In this document: piece by piece, positions 27,989 through 35,991 of the stretch
Position numbering within the stretch: position 1 is the stretch's first letter
Layout: each line of letters starts with the position of its first letter
DNA from: Candidatus Microgenomates bacterium
GTDB lineage: Bacteria > Patescibacteria > JACPGU01
Direction of reading: 5' to 3'
DNA: 64,000 nucleotides
Assembly (NCBI GenBank): GCA_016188915.1
Contig: JACPGU010000002.1
Span: 124,001 to 188,000, forward strand
Notes under the pieces: model-generated
Database searches by the model: none
Told to the model about the DNA's origin: nothing
The model's input: only the letters and a program-made list of their open reading frames with translations
Program-made: the position numbers and the translations under genes

Positions 27989-29341
27989 CTATAATGAATA
28001 CAATTTTTCCTTAATAATATTGATTTCATGTTTGATAATATCACTAGACCGAATTTCTTTGGCTATTTTGTTGCAAGCATGGATAATTGTGGTGTGATCT
28101 TTACCCCCTAATTCTTTGCCTATTCTGGGAAAAGACATCGCTAGTTCTTCTCGCAAAAGATAGGCAGAGATTTGTCTTGGATAGACTAATTCTTTATTGC
28201 GACGACTGCCCATGAGTTGCTCTATGGAGACTTCGTAGTGTTCGGATACTTTTTTTAATAAATCTTTGGGGTTTAAAATTCTTTGACGACCATTGATGAT
28301 TGGTTCTCCGAGAATTTGTTTAATATCTTCCATTTTGGGTTCGGAATTATTCAATTCAGCATAGGCCATCACGCGATTGAGGGCGCCTTCTAGCTCTCTA
28401 ATATTATTTTGAATGCTTTTGGCAATATGACCTAAAATTTCGTTATTAACCGGCCTTTCTTTTTCTAGAGCTTTTTTCTGCAAGATAGCCAGTCTGGTTT
28501 CGTAATCAGGAGGATTGATGTCCGCGATCATGCCCCACTCAAAGCGGGAGACAAGACGGCTCTCTAAAGAGGGAATGGCCTTGGGAGGTCGATCGGAAGT
28601 AATAACAATTTGTTTGTTTTTGCTATGTAGGGCGTTAAAGGTATGAAAAAACTCTTCTTGGGTGGATTCTTTGTTTGCCAAAAATTGAATATCGTCAATC
28701 ATCAAAACATCAACGCTGCGATAGCTATTTTTAAATTTTTCTCCCTTTCCTTTTCTAATTAGGGAGATAAATTCGTTGGTGAATTTTTCGCAGGTGGTAT
28801 AGACTATATTTTTCTTTTTATCTTTTTTGGAGATCTCATTGCCGATAGCGTGCATTAGATGGGTTTTCCCTAGGCCTACTCCGCCATAGATAAAAAGTGG
28901 ATTATAGGTTGTACCGGGGGTCTTGGAAACAGCCGTGGCGGCGGCATGGGCCAGACGATTAGATTCTCCAATAACGAAAGTATTAAAAGTATATTTAGGG
29001 TTGAGCCCGTCTATTTCTTTGTCGTTGGTCGCGAAATCCCCTTCTTGTATGTCTTCTCTCGTCTCTATGGAAACATTATTTTTTAATATCTGCGCTTGGG
29101 ACAAAACAGCAAAGCTGACGCTTTTTATGCCGGGAATTCTTTTGCTCAACACCTCGCATATTTGGGGTTGATACTTTTTTTCCAACCATTCTTTGGTAAA
29201 TGAATTGGGAGTGCTAATAACAATATTGTCATTGCCAACGCCGGCTATTTTTGTGCCCTTGAACCAAGTATTAAAATTTGCCCGAGAAAGCAAAACCTCA
29301 AGTTCGCCGAGACAGGCTGACCATATTTGTTCAACGTTCAT
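27989..29341 (-). CDS. dnaA: Chromosomal replication initiator
   Basis: 450 aa. Domain I (MNVEQIWSACLGELEVLLSR), a short linker, the AAA+ domain with Walker A GGVGLGKTHL near residue 150 and Walker B VLMIDDIQFL near 212, then domain IV with the DnaA-box-reading stretch ending GKDHTTIIHACNKI. All landmark motifs are intact. It binds origin boxes and opens oriC in the ATP form. Its upstream region carries a DnaA box inside the candidate promoter, suggesting autoregulation. Confidence 0.97.
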   Translation of the reverse strand: MNVEQIWSACLGELEVLLSRANFNTWFKGTKIAGVGNDNIVISTPNSFTKEWLEKKYQPQICEVLSKRIPGIKSVSFAVLSQAQILKNNVSIETREDIQEGDFATNDKEIDGLNPKYTFNTFVIGESNRLAHAAATAVSKTPGTTYNPLFIYGGVGLGKTHLMHAIGNEISKKDKKKNIVYTTCEKFTNEFISLIRKGKGEKFKNSYRSVDVLMIDDIQFLANKESTQEEFFHTFNALHSKNKQIVITSDRPPKAIPSLESRLVSRFEWGMIADINPPDYETRLAILQKKALEKERPVNNEILGHIAKSIQNNIRELEGALNRVMAYAELNNSEPKMEDIKQILGEPIINGRQRILNPKDLLKKVSEHYEVSIEQLMGSRRNKELVYPRQISAYLLREELAMSFPRIGKELGGKDHTTIIHACNKIAKEIRSSDIIKHEINIIKEKLYSL

Positions 29342-29377
29342 AAGACAAAATTAGATTGGTATTAACAACTACAACCC

Positions 29378-29406
29378 ATCCTAACAAAGTTATGCACAGG
29401 CCGCAA
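29378..29406 (-). promoter_or_regulatory. Candidate dnaA promoter with internal DnaA box
   Basis: Minus strand TTGCGG (29401-29406), 17-bp spacer, TAGGAT (29378-29383), about 37 bp upstream of dnaA. TTATGCACA at 29390-29398 (plus strand) matches TTATNCACA exactly and lies within the spacer. A weaker box, CTATTCACA, is at 29411-29419. Confidence 0.5.
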
Positions 29407-29424
29407 TACACTATTCACACCCTG

Positions 29425-29453
29425 TTGACAGGCAGCAAGTCAATGATTATACT
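29425..29453 (+). promoter_or_regulatory. Promoter of rpmH-rnpA-yidD-yidC
   Basis: TTGACA (29425-29430), exactly 17 bp, TATACT (29448-29453); near-consensus sigma-70 site about 55 bp before rpmH. Confidence 0.8.
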
Positions 29454-29508
29454 GGTAGAAGTCGCAACAGAACAGTAAAAACACACTAACCAAGGCTAGG
29501 AGTAAAAA

Positions 29509-29655
29509 ATGAAAAAAGGGTCCAATGTTATCAAAAAAAGAAAAAGAACCAGGGTACATGGATTTCGTGCTCGCGCCAAGACAACATCGGGCAAAAGAGT
29601 TTTGTCTGCTAGGCGTCAAAAAGGAAGGAAAAAATTGACCGTAAGCGATGAATAA
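29509..29655 (+). CDS. rpmH: Ribosomal protein bL34
   Basis: 48 aa. Translating from the ATG at 29509 (AGGAG at 29498-29502) gives MKKGSNVIKKRKRTRVHGFR… ending in …SARRQKGRKKLTVSDE, the unmistakable L34 sequence with its KRTRxHGFRxR and GRxxLSxRRxKGRxxL motifs. Its stop codon overlaps the rnpA ATG by one base. Component of the large ribosomal subunit; position between dnaA and rnpA is universal. Confidence 0.97.
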   Translation: MKKGSNVIKKRKRTRVHGFRARAKTTSGKRVLSARRQKGRKKLTVSDE

Positions 29656-29990
29656 TGCCATATTTGTCTTTGACCAAAGACAGGGATTTTGATTTTATTT
29701 ATAAAAAGGGCAGGGGCATCAAAGGAAAATTTTTGTCCCTGCGTTTTATTTTTGGGGTAGAAAAAATAGCTGGTCGCTGCGGCATAGTAGTTGGGACAAA
29801 AGTTTCTAAAAAAGCAACCGACCGCAACCTTTTGAAAAGGAGAATCAGAGAAATAATAAGAAAAAAAATAAACCTGAAGAATAAAAAAACAGCCCTTATA
29901 GTCATAGTTTTCTTGAGGGCGGTAGAGACCCCTTATTCGGAGCTGGAAAAAGAATTAATTTTTTTATGCCAAAAAGCAGGTATTATATAA
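29655..29990 (+). CDS. rnpA: Ribonuclease P protein component
   Basis: 111 aa. Shows the RnpA core: RGIKGKFLSLRF, GIVVGTKVSKKATDRNLLKRR (the RNR motif region, here DRNLLKRRIRE), and a C-terminal helix. Binds RNase P RNA and helps 5' maturation of tRNAs. Starts at the last base of the rpmH stop and overlaps yidD by 25 bp, so it is translationally coupled on both sides. The RNase P RNA gene itself was not seen in the window. Confidence 0.95.
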   Translation: MPYLSLTKDRDFDFIYKKGRGIKGKFLSLRFIFGVEKIAGRCGIVVGTKVSKKATDRNLLKRRIREIIRKKINLKNKKTALIVIVFLRAVETPYSELEKELIFLCQKAGII

Positions 29991-30250
29991 TAGAATTATT
30001 CAAGACACTGATTAGCCTTCCTTCTTTGGTGGCGGCTGGCACCATCTGGCTTTATCAGAGAACATTATCTTTAGATCACGGACCATTGGCGCGTTTTTTC
30101 CCCGGAGGCTATTGCCGATTTTATCCATCTTGCTCGGAGTATAGCCGGCAATCTTTTTTTCGCTACGGTTTTTGGAGAGGATTGAGCAAGACTATTTGGA
30201 GGATTTTGCGTTGCAACCCCTTTCATTCGGGTGGCGTAGATGAGCCCTAA
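29966..30250 (+). CDS. yidD: Membrane protein insertion efficiency factor YidD
   Basis: 94 aa. Contains the family core CRFYPSCSEYSRQSFFRYGF and WRILRCNPFHSGGVDEP, with the conserved Cys residues and the CNPF-GG-D end. An amphipathic N-terminus contacts the membrane. Works beside YidC in inserting membrane proteins. Overlaps rnpA by 25 bp. Confidence 0.95.
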   Translation: MPKSRYYIIELFKTLISLPSLVAAGTIWLYQRTLSLDHGPLARFFPGGYCRFYPSCSEYSRQSFFRYGFWRGLSKTIWRILRCNPFHSGGVDEP

Positions 30251-30268
30251 CAATAACAAAACTATATT

Positions 30269-31072
30269 ATGCTAAATCTGCTTTGGAATGATTTTCTTTA
30301 CAGACCCCTGCTTAATGCCATGGTCTTTCTTTACAATGCTTTGCCCGGGCACGACCTAGGCTTGGTGATCATTGTTTTGACTGTTCTGGTAAGGATAATT
30401 ATCCTACCCTTGGGGCTGAAGGCTTCTCGTTCACAAAGAAAAACAAAGTCTTTGGCGCCGGAGATAGCCAAGCTCAAAGAACAATACAAAGGCAATCAGC
30501 AAGAATTTGCCAAGGCGCAAATGGAACTTTACAAGCGTTATGGCGTGAGCCCCTTTTCCAGCTGTTTGCCTTTGTTGATTCAGGTTCCTTTGATCTGGGC
30601 ACTCTATTTGGTTTTACGAGAAGGGTTAACGGCGATCAATCCTGAGCACCTTTACTCTTTTGTTTACTACCCGGGCCAAATGGACACAGATTTTTTAGGA
30701 TTGGTAAATCTGTCTGTCCCGGATAAAATATTTTTACCAGTTTTGGCGGGTATCTCGCAGTATATCTTAACCTTGATGACTTCACAAATACCCCAGAGCG
30801 GAACACCGCAAGAGAAAATGATCGCCAAACAAATGACTTTTATGATGCCCTTAATTACTCTTTTTATAGCGATAGGTTTTCCGGCTGGGCTTTCTTTATA
30901 TTGGGTGGCGACCACGCTTTTTTCCATTGGCCAACAGCTTTGGGTTAATAAAGAAAAATCCGTGGAAATGAAAATCAAGATCAAAAAAGCTGGCGACCAC
31001 AAAGAAATAGTAATTCAGGAAACAGAAGTTATCCCTTTGGAAAAGGAAAATGTTAATCTTGAAAAAAAATAA
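30269..31072 (+). CDS. yidC: YidC/Oxa1 membrane protein insertase
   Basis: 267 aa, the short form without a large periplasmic domain. Typical core: LGLVIIVLTVLVRIIILPLGLKASRSQRK, the coiled hairpin KLKEQYKGNQQEFAKAQMELYKRYGVSPFSSCLPLL, and later spans with FMMPLITLFIAIGFPAGLSLYW. The Arg in VLVRIIILP is the conserved groove residue. A basic C-terminal tail may bind ribosomes. Downstream gene overlaps by 23 bp. No jag or mnmE follows, unlike many bacteria. Confidence 0.95.
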   Translation: MLNLLWNDFLYRPLLNAMVFLYNALPGHDLGLVIIVLTVLVRIIILPLGLKASRSQRKTKSLAPEIAKLKEQYKGNQQEFAKAQMELYKRYGVSPFSSCLPLLIQVPLIWALYLVLREGLTAINPEHLYSFVYYPGQMDTDFLGLVNLSVPDKIFLPVLAGISQYILTLMTSQIPQSGTPQEKMIAKQMTFMMPLITLFIAIGFPAGLSLYWVATTLFSIGQQLWVNKEKSVEMKIKIKKAGDHKEIVIQETEVIPLEKENVNLEKK

Positions 31073-32252
31073 ATGCCTAGATTGCGGTCCTCTTAAAACC
31101 TCGCATTTTTTGCAGTGGGTAGAAGATATATTGGCTATTCTTCCCAGCGGAAGAGTATTTCTTCCGGCGCGCCAAAAGTATTTTTTTAATAATTTGATTG
31201 ATCGCGCCTTTCTTTTTTTGGGGCTGACGAGGCTTTCCGATAATCTGGAAAACGAGCAAATTTCTTTGCGTAGCCGTGTTTTTTTCCGCGAAGCGCTTAA
31301 AAAAAATATCAAAATTTGGGCAATCAAATCTTCTTATGGCCCCATTAATCAATTTTTGATGGAAGTGGGGGGTAAAAAACATACCTTCGAGGGATTACCG
31401 AGGGCAGATTTTTTACATCAAAAAATATCTTTTCGTGTGGATGATAAAGCGGTAGTAAAAAAAATTTTAGAGCAGAATGGCATACCCAGTGCTTTTGGCC
31501 GATCCTTTGGCTTTTGGCAGGCTAGGAAGGCCCTGGAATGGGCGGATAGCCAAAAGATTTATCCCTGTGTGGTCAAGCCGCGCTTTGGCTCAATGAGTCA
31601 GCATGTCAGTCTCAATATAAAAAATAAAGAATCTTTGAAATCGGCCATCAAAAAAGCCCTCCAATACAGCCCCTTTTTCATCTTGGAAAAATTTATTACC
31701 AATGCTTTTACCTATCGGGCGACAATAGTGGATCAGAAATTTGTGGCTTGCGTTAAGAGACTGCCAGCGCATATCGTTGGCGATGGGGAGAAAAGCATAA
31801 AAGAGCTAGTGGAAGAAAAAAACCAGGATCCCTTGCGTGGTAATGCCGGAGACAAACATTGCGCGACTTTCAAAATTGTAATTGATGAGACGAGCCACAA
31901 ATTGTTCAAAGAAAAAAAATATACCCTAAAAACTATTCCGGCTTCTGGTGAACGAGTTTTTTTGCAAGAAAAAGTGATTTTGGATATAGGCGCCGACCTG
32001 GAGGAAACAACAAAGACAGTTCATCCAGACAATTATGAATTGTTTTGCCGGGTGGCCAAAATATTCGGCGTTTATTTGGTGGGAGTGGATTTTTTGGGTG
32101 AAGATATCAAAAAATCTTGGCGGGAGCAAAATGGCGCTGTTTTAGAATTGAATAGTCTGCCCTATATTGACATGCACCACTATCCAACCAAAGGAGAGCC
32201 CGCCAATATCGGCGAGGCCTTGGCTACAATGGTAGAGAGCCGCTACAAATAG
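31050..32252 (+). CDS. ATP-grasp ligase, cyanophycin-synthetase/glutathione-synthase-like
   Basis: 400 aa. Residues about 130-400 form an ATP-grasp fold: substrate-side helix SFRVDDKAVVKKILEQNGIP, the ATP-binding strands YPCVVKPRFGSMSQHVSLNI and FILEKFITNAFTYRATIVD, then VGDGEKSIKELVEEKNQDP, a signature of CphA/GshF-like proteins, and the metal-binding end VGVDFLGED…VLELNSLPYIDMHHYP. The N-terminal 120 residues are divergent. Family members join an amino acid to a peptide or carboxylate using ATP; the substrate here is unknown. Its start overlaps the yidC end, so it is co-translated with the insertase. Confidence 0.75.
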   Translation: MLILKKNKCLDCGPLKTSHFLQWVEDILAILPSGRVFLPARQKYFFNNLIDRAFLFLGLTRLSDNLENEQISLRSRVFFREALKKNIKIWAIKSSYGPINQFLMEVGGKKHTFEGLPRADFLHQKISFRVDDKAVVKKILEQNGIPSAFGRSFGFWQARKALEWADSQKIYPCVVKPRFGSMSQHVSLNIKNKESLKSAIKKALQYSPFFILEKFITNAFTYRATIVDQKFVACVKRLPAHIVGDGEKSIKELVEEKNQDPLRGNAGDKHCATFKIVIDETSHKLFKEKKYTLKTIPASGERVFLQEKVILDIGADLEETTKTVHPDNYELFCRVAKIFGVYLVGVDFLGEDIKKSWREQNGAVLELNSLPYIDMHHYPTKGEPANIGEALATMVESRYK

Positions 32253-32260
32253 TTTCATGG

Positions 32261-32289
32261 TTTACAGGTAGATTATTTTGTGTTAAGAT
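32261..32289 (+). promoter_or_regulatory. Promoter of rpsT
   Basis: TTTACA (32261-32266), 17 bp, TAAGAT (32284-32289), 22 bp before the rpsT ATG, leaving a very short leader. Confidence 0.65.
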
Positions 32290-32311
32290 AGCCCAGCAAT
32301 CAAAAAATATT

Positions 32312-32566
32312 ATGCCCAATCTCAAAGCTTCTATCATAGATGTCAGAAAAAGTCGCAGAAGACAGCGACAGAATTTGATTTGGAAAAATCAGGTGAAAAA
32401 AGAAATAAAAAACTTGGCCAAACTAATCAAAGAAGGTAAAAAAGAAGAGGCAAAGAGCACTCTTTCCAAAGTATTTAAAGCCATTGATAAAGCGGCTAAA
32501 AATAATGTTTATCACAGAAATACTGCTGCTCGCAAGAAATCACAAATAGCCAAAACATTGATCTAG
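32312..32566 (+). CDS. rpsT: Ribosomal protein bS20
   Basis: 84 aa, strongly basic and all-helical: MPNLKASIIDVRKSRRRQRQ…, a VKKEIKNLAKLIKEGK helix, the conserved KAIDKAAKNNVYHRNTAARKKSQIAK end. Part of the small ribosomal subunit. It has its own promoter and is closed by a strong terminator. Confidence 0.93.
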   Translation: MPNLKASIIDVRKSRRRQRQNLIWKNQVKKEIKNLAKLIKEGKKEEAKSTLSKVFKAIDKAAKNNVYHRNTAARKKSQIAKTLI

Positions 32567-32594
32567 ACAAGACAATTCGTAAGGATAAAAAACT

Positions 32595-32621
32595 AAAAAC
32601 CTCTCCATCTGAGAGGTTTTT
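32595..32621. terminator. Bidirectional terminator
   Basis: AAAAACCTCTC, loop CATCT, GAGAGGTTTTT: perfect 11-bp stem between rpsT and the convergent pilin gene. Confidence 0.9.
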
Positions 32622-32635
32622 AGTAGACGAAAGAA

Positions 32636-33013
32636 CTAAAGGGTTATATTGTCTCCCGCGCTAGTTATCCCCAAACTAGAAAAGACCCATTTTTTAAGGG
32701 CAAAAGAAGCAGCGATAACAACTACGCCAATAAAAGCATACATTATTTGATTTTTGGCCGTGCCCACTTTTTCCGGATTGCCAGCGGAAGTAAGATAGGT
32801 GAAGCCACCGGCGATAATATAGAACAAAGCAATTAGGCCAGCAATAGACAAAACATAGCCCAATCCTTTATTAATGGTTGCCCCAAGATTTTCTGAAAAG
32901 CCTTTTCCTGCGGGCGGCTTAACTGTCTCTGCTACGGCGGAGCCGATACTAAAAACAAGAGAAGCCAATGAGGTGGCCGTTAGGCCAATGGCTCTAGAAA
33001 CTTTTTTAAACAT
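32636..33013 (-). CDS. VirB2/TrbC-like pilin paralogue 1
   Basis: 125 aa. Signal peptide ending near …SIGSAVAE, then two membrane spans with the lineage's pilin-like hallmark YLTSAGNPEK between them (GLIALFYIIAGGFTYLTSAGNPEKVGTAKNQIMYAFIGVVVIAASF split by a polar loop). Start has AAGAAGGAGG upstream. Small two-span exported proteins of this type are VirB2/TrbC-like pilins. It is the most distal of three tandem paralogues and is separated from the next by 106 bp. Confidence 0.8.
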   Translation of the reverse strand: MFKKVSRAIGLTATSLASLVFSIGSAVAETVKPPAGKGFSENLGATINKGLGYVLSIAGLIALFYIIAGGFTYLTSAGNPEKVGTAKNQIMYAFIGVVVIAASFALKKWVFSSLGITSAGDNITL

Positions 33014-33119
33014 TTATCCTCCTTCTTTTACGCGCTAAGTTCACTAATAAGATTAGAATCACGAATGATATTACTAATAGCTGGTTGTCAACGATCGATG
33101 AGTTTTTGTTTTCTTTAAT

Positions 33120-33593
33120 TTACTGCAAAGACTGGATATTGTCAAATTGCGCTTGGAATTGTTCAAATTCTATTACTTGCAAAATGAAATTGATGGCGCC
33201 AAAGACGAAAAAAAGCAAAGCAAATCCCAGGATGGCCGATTGCAAACTTTTGATAGCTGACTCTTGATTTTTGGGATTGCCAGCGGAAGTCATATATTTT
33301 AGCCCGGCTATTCCCGCGAAGGCAGTGGCGACAAAGATGGCAAGCTCCAACAAAAAATTAATCGTGCCAGCCAAAGCGCACTCCACAAAACCAATCGCCT
33401 CCGAAGGATTGGCTATGGGATTATTGCCACTGGATTTTTCAGAGATGGTCTTTAGCAAATTAAAAGGATCGCGACATTCGGCAAGAGAAGAGTTTACATT
33501 AGTAGCTGGATCAGCGGCCAAAGCCATTGCCGGTATAAGCCAAAGACTAAAAATGAGTGCAAGAAGGGCGATAGGTAGAAATCTTTTTATCAT
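33120..33593 (-). CDS. VirB2/TrbC-like pilin paralogue 2
   Basis: 157 aa. Signal peptide (…LIPAMALAADP), a longer exported loop with two Cys, then two spans flanking YMTSAGNPKNQES. The C-terminal extension (EFEQFQAQFDNIQSLQ) is absent from the other two copies. Starts three bases after its upstream neighbour ends. Confidence 0.8.
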   Translation of the reverse strand: MIKRFLPIALLALIFSLWLIPAMALAADPATNVNSSLAECRDPFNLLKTISEKSSGNNPIANPSEAIGFVECALAGTINFLLELAIFVATAFAGIAGLKYMTSAGNPKNQESAIKSLQSAILGFALLFFVFGAINFILQVIEFEQFQAQFDNIQSLQ

Positions 33594-33596
33594 AAT

Positions 33597-33995
33597 TTAG
33601 CTAATAATATCAGGAGCGATAATTCGGAAGAAAGCATAGGCTAATGCCACCACTACCAGCCCCAAGATGGCGCGAGTAATAATATCTTTGGCCTGGCCAA
33701 TTTTTTCCGGGTTGCCGGAACTGGACATATAGATATAACCGCCTATTACTCCAGCCAAAAGAGCGGCCAAGATAACAATGCGAGACAAAATGGCATAAAA
33801 AACTTTGACAAAATTCGTAAGAGTGTTGGACCCGGACGCATCTTTGTCTCTATTTGCTTTTTCTATCTCTTGAAGATTTTCATCGGCGGTAGGGGTATCG
33901 GCCGCCAAAATTGAGGTTGGCAAAGCTAAAGTGCTCAAAGCAACCAGAAATAAAGTAAAAACAAAAAAAAGTAAAAATATTTTTTTAGTAATCAT
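33597..33995 (-). CDS. VirB2/TrbC-like pilin paralogue 3
   Basis: 132 aa. Signal peptide (…LPTSILAADT), an acidic linker, then two spans flanking YMSSSGNPEKIGQAKDIITRA. Ends in IIAPDIIS. Starts three bases after the solute-binding gene ends, so it is probably translated from the same message. Confidence 0.8.
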   Translation of the reverse strand: MITKKIFLLFFVFTLFLVALSTLALPTSILAADTPTADENLQEIEKANRDKDASGSNTLTNFVKVFYAILSRIVILAALLAGVIGGYIYMSSSGNPEKIGQAKDIITRAILGLVVVALAYAFFRIIAPDIIS

Positions 33996-33998
33996 TAA

Positions 33999-35363
33999 TT
34001 ATTTTCCTAATAACATTTCCCTGGCCTTGGCCGCCGCCACATCTATGGCAGATTGATAGGGTTGTTTGTTGACCACTACGTCATTTATCATTTCTATAAT
34101 AATAGTGTCAAATTTTTCGCTGTCTTTTTTGTAAATAGTTTTGGCGCTATCTGCTTGCTGATAAAAAATTTTTAATCCCGTTTCGTAATAGTTGAGATCT
34201 TGTTTAGCGGAAATTTTTTGAGTAGCTATCAAATATCGCTCAAGAGCGCTATTGTCTTTATCCATGCCAGTAAAGCGTAAAAATTCCCAGGCAGCTTCTG
34301 ATCTGGCAGACGCTTTTGACACGCCCCAGCCCCAATAATTAGCCAGGGTGACAGGGTCTAATGACCCTTTTATCTGGGGCATTGATGATACTTGAACGTC
34401 TATGGACGCATTCAATCTTTTTATACTGGGTAAAAAATATGAATAGCCGATAAGCATCGCCACCTTTCCTTCGGCAAAGGCTTTGATGGGGTCTCCCATG
34501 TCTTTGTTCCAGCTATAGCTGGATTTGGCCGGATCGGCAAAATTGGCGTAAAATTCCAAAGCTTCGGTGCCGGGATAGCGAGGGATGCCTTCGGCATCTT
34601 TGCGAAATTGGTTAAAATCGTAAGAATTTCTGTCACCGGAAACAATGGGAGTGCTATTTTGTAGCATTATTGCTAGCAAGACATCACCGGCGCGACCTAC
34701 ATTACCTGCTGTGCCCAGAGCAATGCCCGCTGTCTCTATTTTGGTTGGATCGCCAATGGCTTTTTTGGTTAATATTTTATTGTAAGACAAGACATCTTCC
34801 CAGGTAGTTGGTGGCACAGAAATCTCGGCCTTTTTAAATAATTCTTTATTATAAATCAGGGCGAGATTGTCAGTAGCGAAAGGTAGCGCGTAAATTTTAT
34901 TGTTATCTACGAAATCAGTGTAGGCAGAAGGCGTAATCGTGGCGGCATAATCTTCTAGAGAAATTATATTTTCTGGAGCGGGAGACAATTTATTTTTATG
35001 TTTGGGTAGCCAGTCGTTGTGGATTAGGAAAATATCCGGTCCTTGGTCGGAAGCAATAGCATCCACCAATGAAGTTTCGTAATCAGCATAATCTTTTTTG
35101 CTGTAAATTATTTCTACGTTGGGATATTTGTAATTAAAAGAATCTATCAGGGGCTGGATTACTGTTGAGTCATCAAAGAGTCCCCACATCGTCAGCGTAA
35201 TTTTTTCGTTTTGGTCAAAGCTCCCATCGTCACTGTTCTCATCCCCATTGCCATTCTTTGGAGATTGTTCAGGAGGCTTACCAGAGAAAGCAACAATTAA
35301 AACTATCGCCAAAATAATGACGATTAATATTCCTCCGCCGATGAACAGTATTTTTTTATTCAT
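33999..35363 (-). CDS. Extracellular solute-binding protein (family 1, sugar-type), membrane-anchored
   Basis: 454 aa. An uncleaved N-terminal helix (about 5-27) with no lipobox Cys, an acidic Gly/Asp linker, then an SBP family 1 fold: ITLTMWGLFDDSTVIQPLID, a YPNVEIIYSKK strand, GPDIFLIHNDW, NNKIYALPFATDNLALIYNKELF, and an AFAEGKVAMLIGYSYFLP hinge. Such proteins bind sugars for ABC importers, but no permease or ATPase is nearby. It is 12 bp after hsp20 and 3 bp before a pilin gene. Ligand unknown; a sensor or adhesin role is possible. Confidence 0.85.
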   Translation of the reverse strand: MNKKILFIGGGILIVIILAIVLIVAFSGKPPEQSPKNGNGDENSDDGSFDQNEKITLTMWGLFDDSTVIQPLIDSFNYKYPNVEIIYSKKDYADYETSLVDAIASDQGPDIFLIHNDWLPKHKNKLSPAPENIISLEDYAATITPSAYTDFVDNNKIYALPFATDNLALIYNKELFKKAEISVPPTTWEDVLSYNKILTKKAIGDPTKIETAGIALGTAGNVGRAGDVLLAIMLQNSTPIVSGDRNSYDFNQFRKDAEGIPRYPGTEALEFYANFADPAKSSYSWNKDMGDPIKAFAEGKVAMLIGYSYFLPSIKRLNASIDVQVSSMPQIKGSLDPVTLANYWGWGVSKASARSEAAWEFLRFTGMDKDNSALERYLIATQKISAKQDLNYYETGLKIFYQQADSAKTIYKKDSEKFDTIIIEMINDVVVNKQPYQSAIDVAAAKAREMLLGK

Positions 35364-35375
35364 CTATTTTTGTTT

Positions 35376-35795
35376 TTAGTCTGTGTCTATCTTCAGGGAA
35401 CGACCACGTTCTTTGTTGGCTTTTGGCACATGAATAGTCAAAACACCATCTTTGAGGCTAGCTCTGGCTTTTTCTGAGATAACTTGAACGGGCAAAGACT
35501 CTACGCGAGAGAAAGAACCCCAGTAACATTCATGGACGAAAAAATTGTCTTTTTCTTCTTTGGATTCTCTTTCTCTTTTGCCGCGAACAGTAATAGAGTC
35601 ATCGGTCACCACAACGTCCAAATCTTCTTTTTTTACACCGGCAATGGGCGCCTTAATGACCAGATCTGTGGCGGTTTGATACATATCAATAGACAGCTGT
35701 CCCCCACCGAAATCTTCGTCCCAGCCGTCTCCGGCGATGATCTCGGTGTTGTCATCATCGTCGGAAAAAAATTTTTCTATCTCTGTTTTTGACAT
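35376..35795 (-). CDS. Small heat-shock protein, Hsp20/alpha-crystallin family
   Basis: 139 aa. Alpha-crystallin domain from about residue 40: DLVIKAPIAGVKKEDLDVVV, ITVRGKRERE, a FFVHECYWGSFSRVESLP stretch and ASLKDGVLTIHVPK, close to the A-x-x-x-n-G-v-L signature. The C-terminal IxI-type motif is weak (SLKIDTD). ATP-independent holdase for unfolding proteins. Strong ribosome site AAGGAGGGGA. First gene of an operon continuing into the solute-binding and pilin genes. Confidence 0.93.
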   Translation of the reverse strand: MSKTEIEKFFSDDDDNTEIIAGDGWDEDFGGGQLSIDMYQTATDLVIKAPIAGVKKEDLDVVVTDDSITVRGKRERESKEEKDNFFVHECYWGSFSRVESLPVQVISEKARASLKDGVLTIHVPKANKERGRSLKIDTD

Positions 35796-35852
35796 ATCCC
35801 CTCCTTGGTTTAGTTAGAAAGTTGATAACTAAAAAAATCTTTTGTTACTTTA

Positions 35853-35881
35853 ATTATAGACGGGGATGGATTATTCGTAAA
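35853..35881 (-). promoter_or_regulatory. Promoter of the hsp20-SBP-pilin operon
   Basis: Minus strand TTTACG (35876-35881), 17 bp, TATAAT (35853-35858), about 58 bp before hsp20. No CIRCE-like repeat lies here. Confidence 0.65.
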
Positions 35882-35991
35882 GAGATATTTTATTCTAATT
35901 TTATTATAATATCTCGAGATTAGACTTTGTTTTTGACGAAAGAGACAAATTACAGGCTAAAAGTCTGCTTTTTTTGTAGTATAATAGAGTT

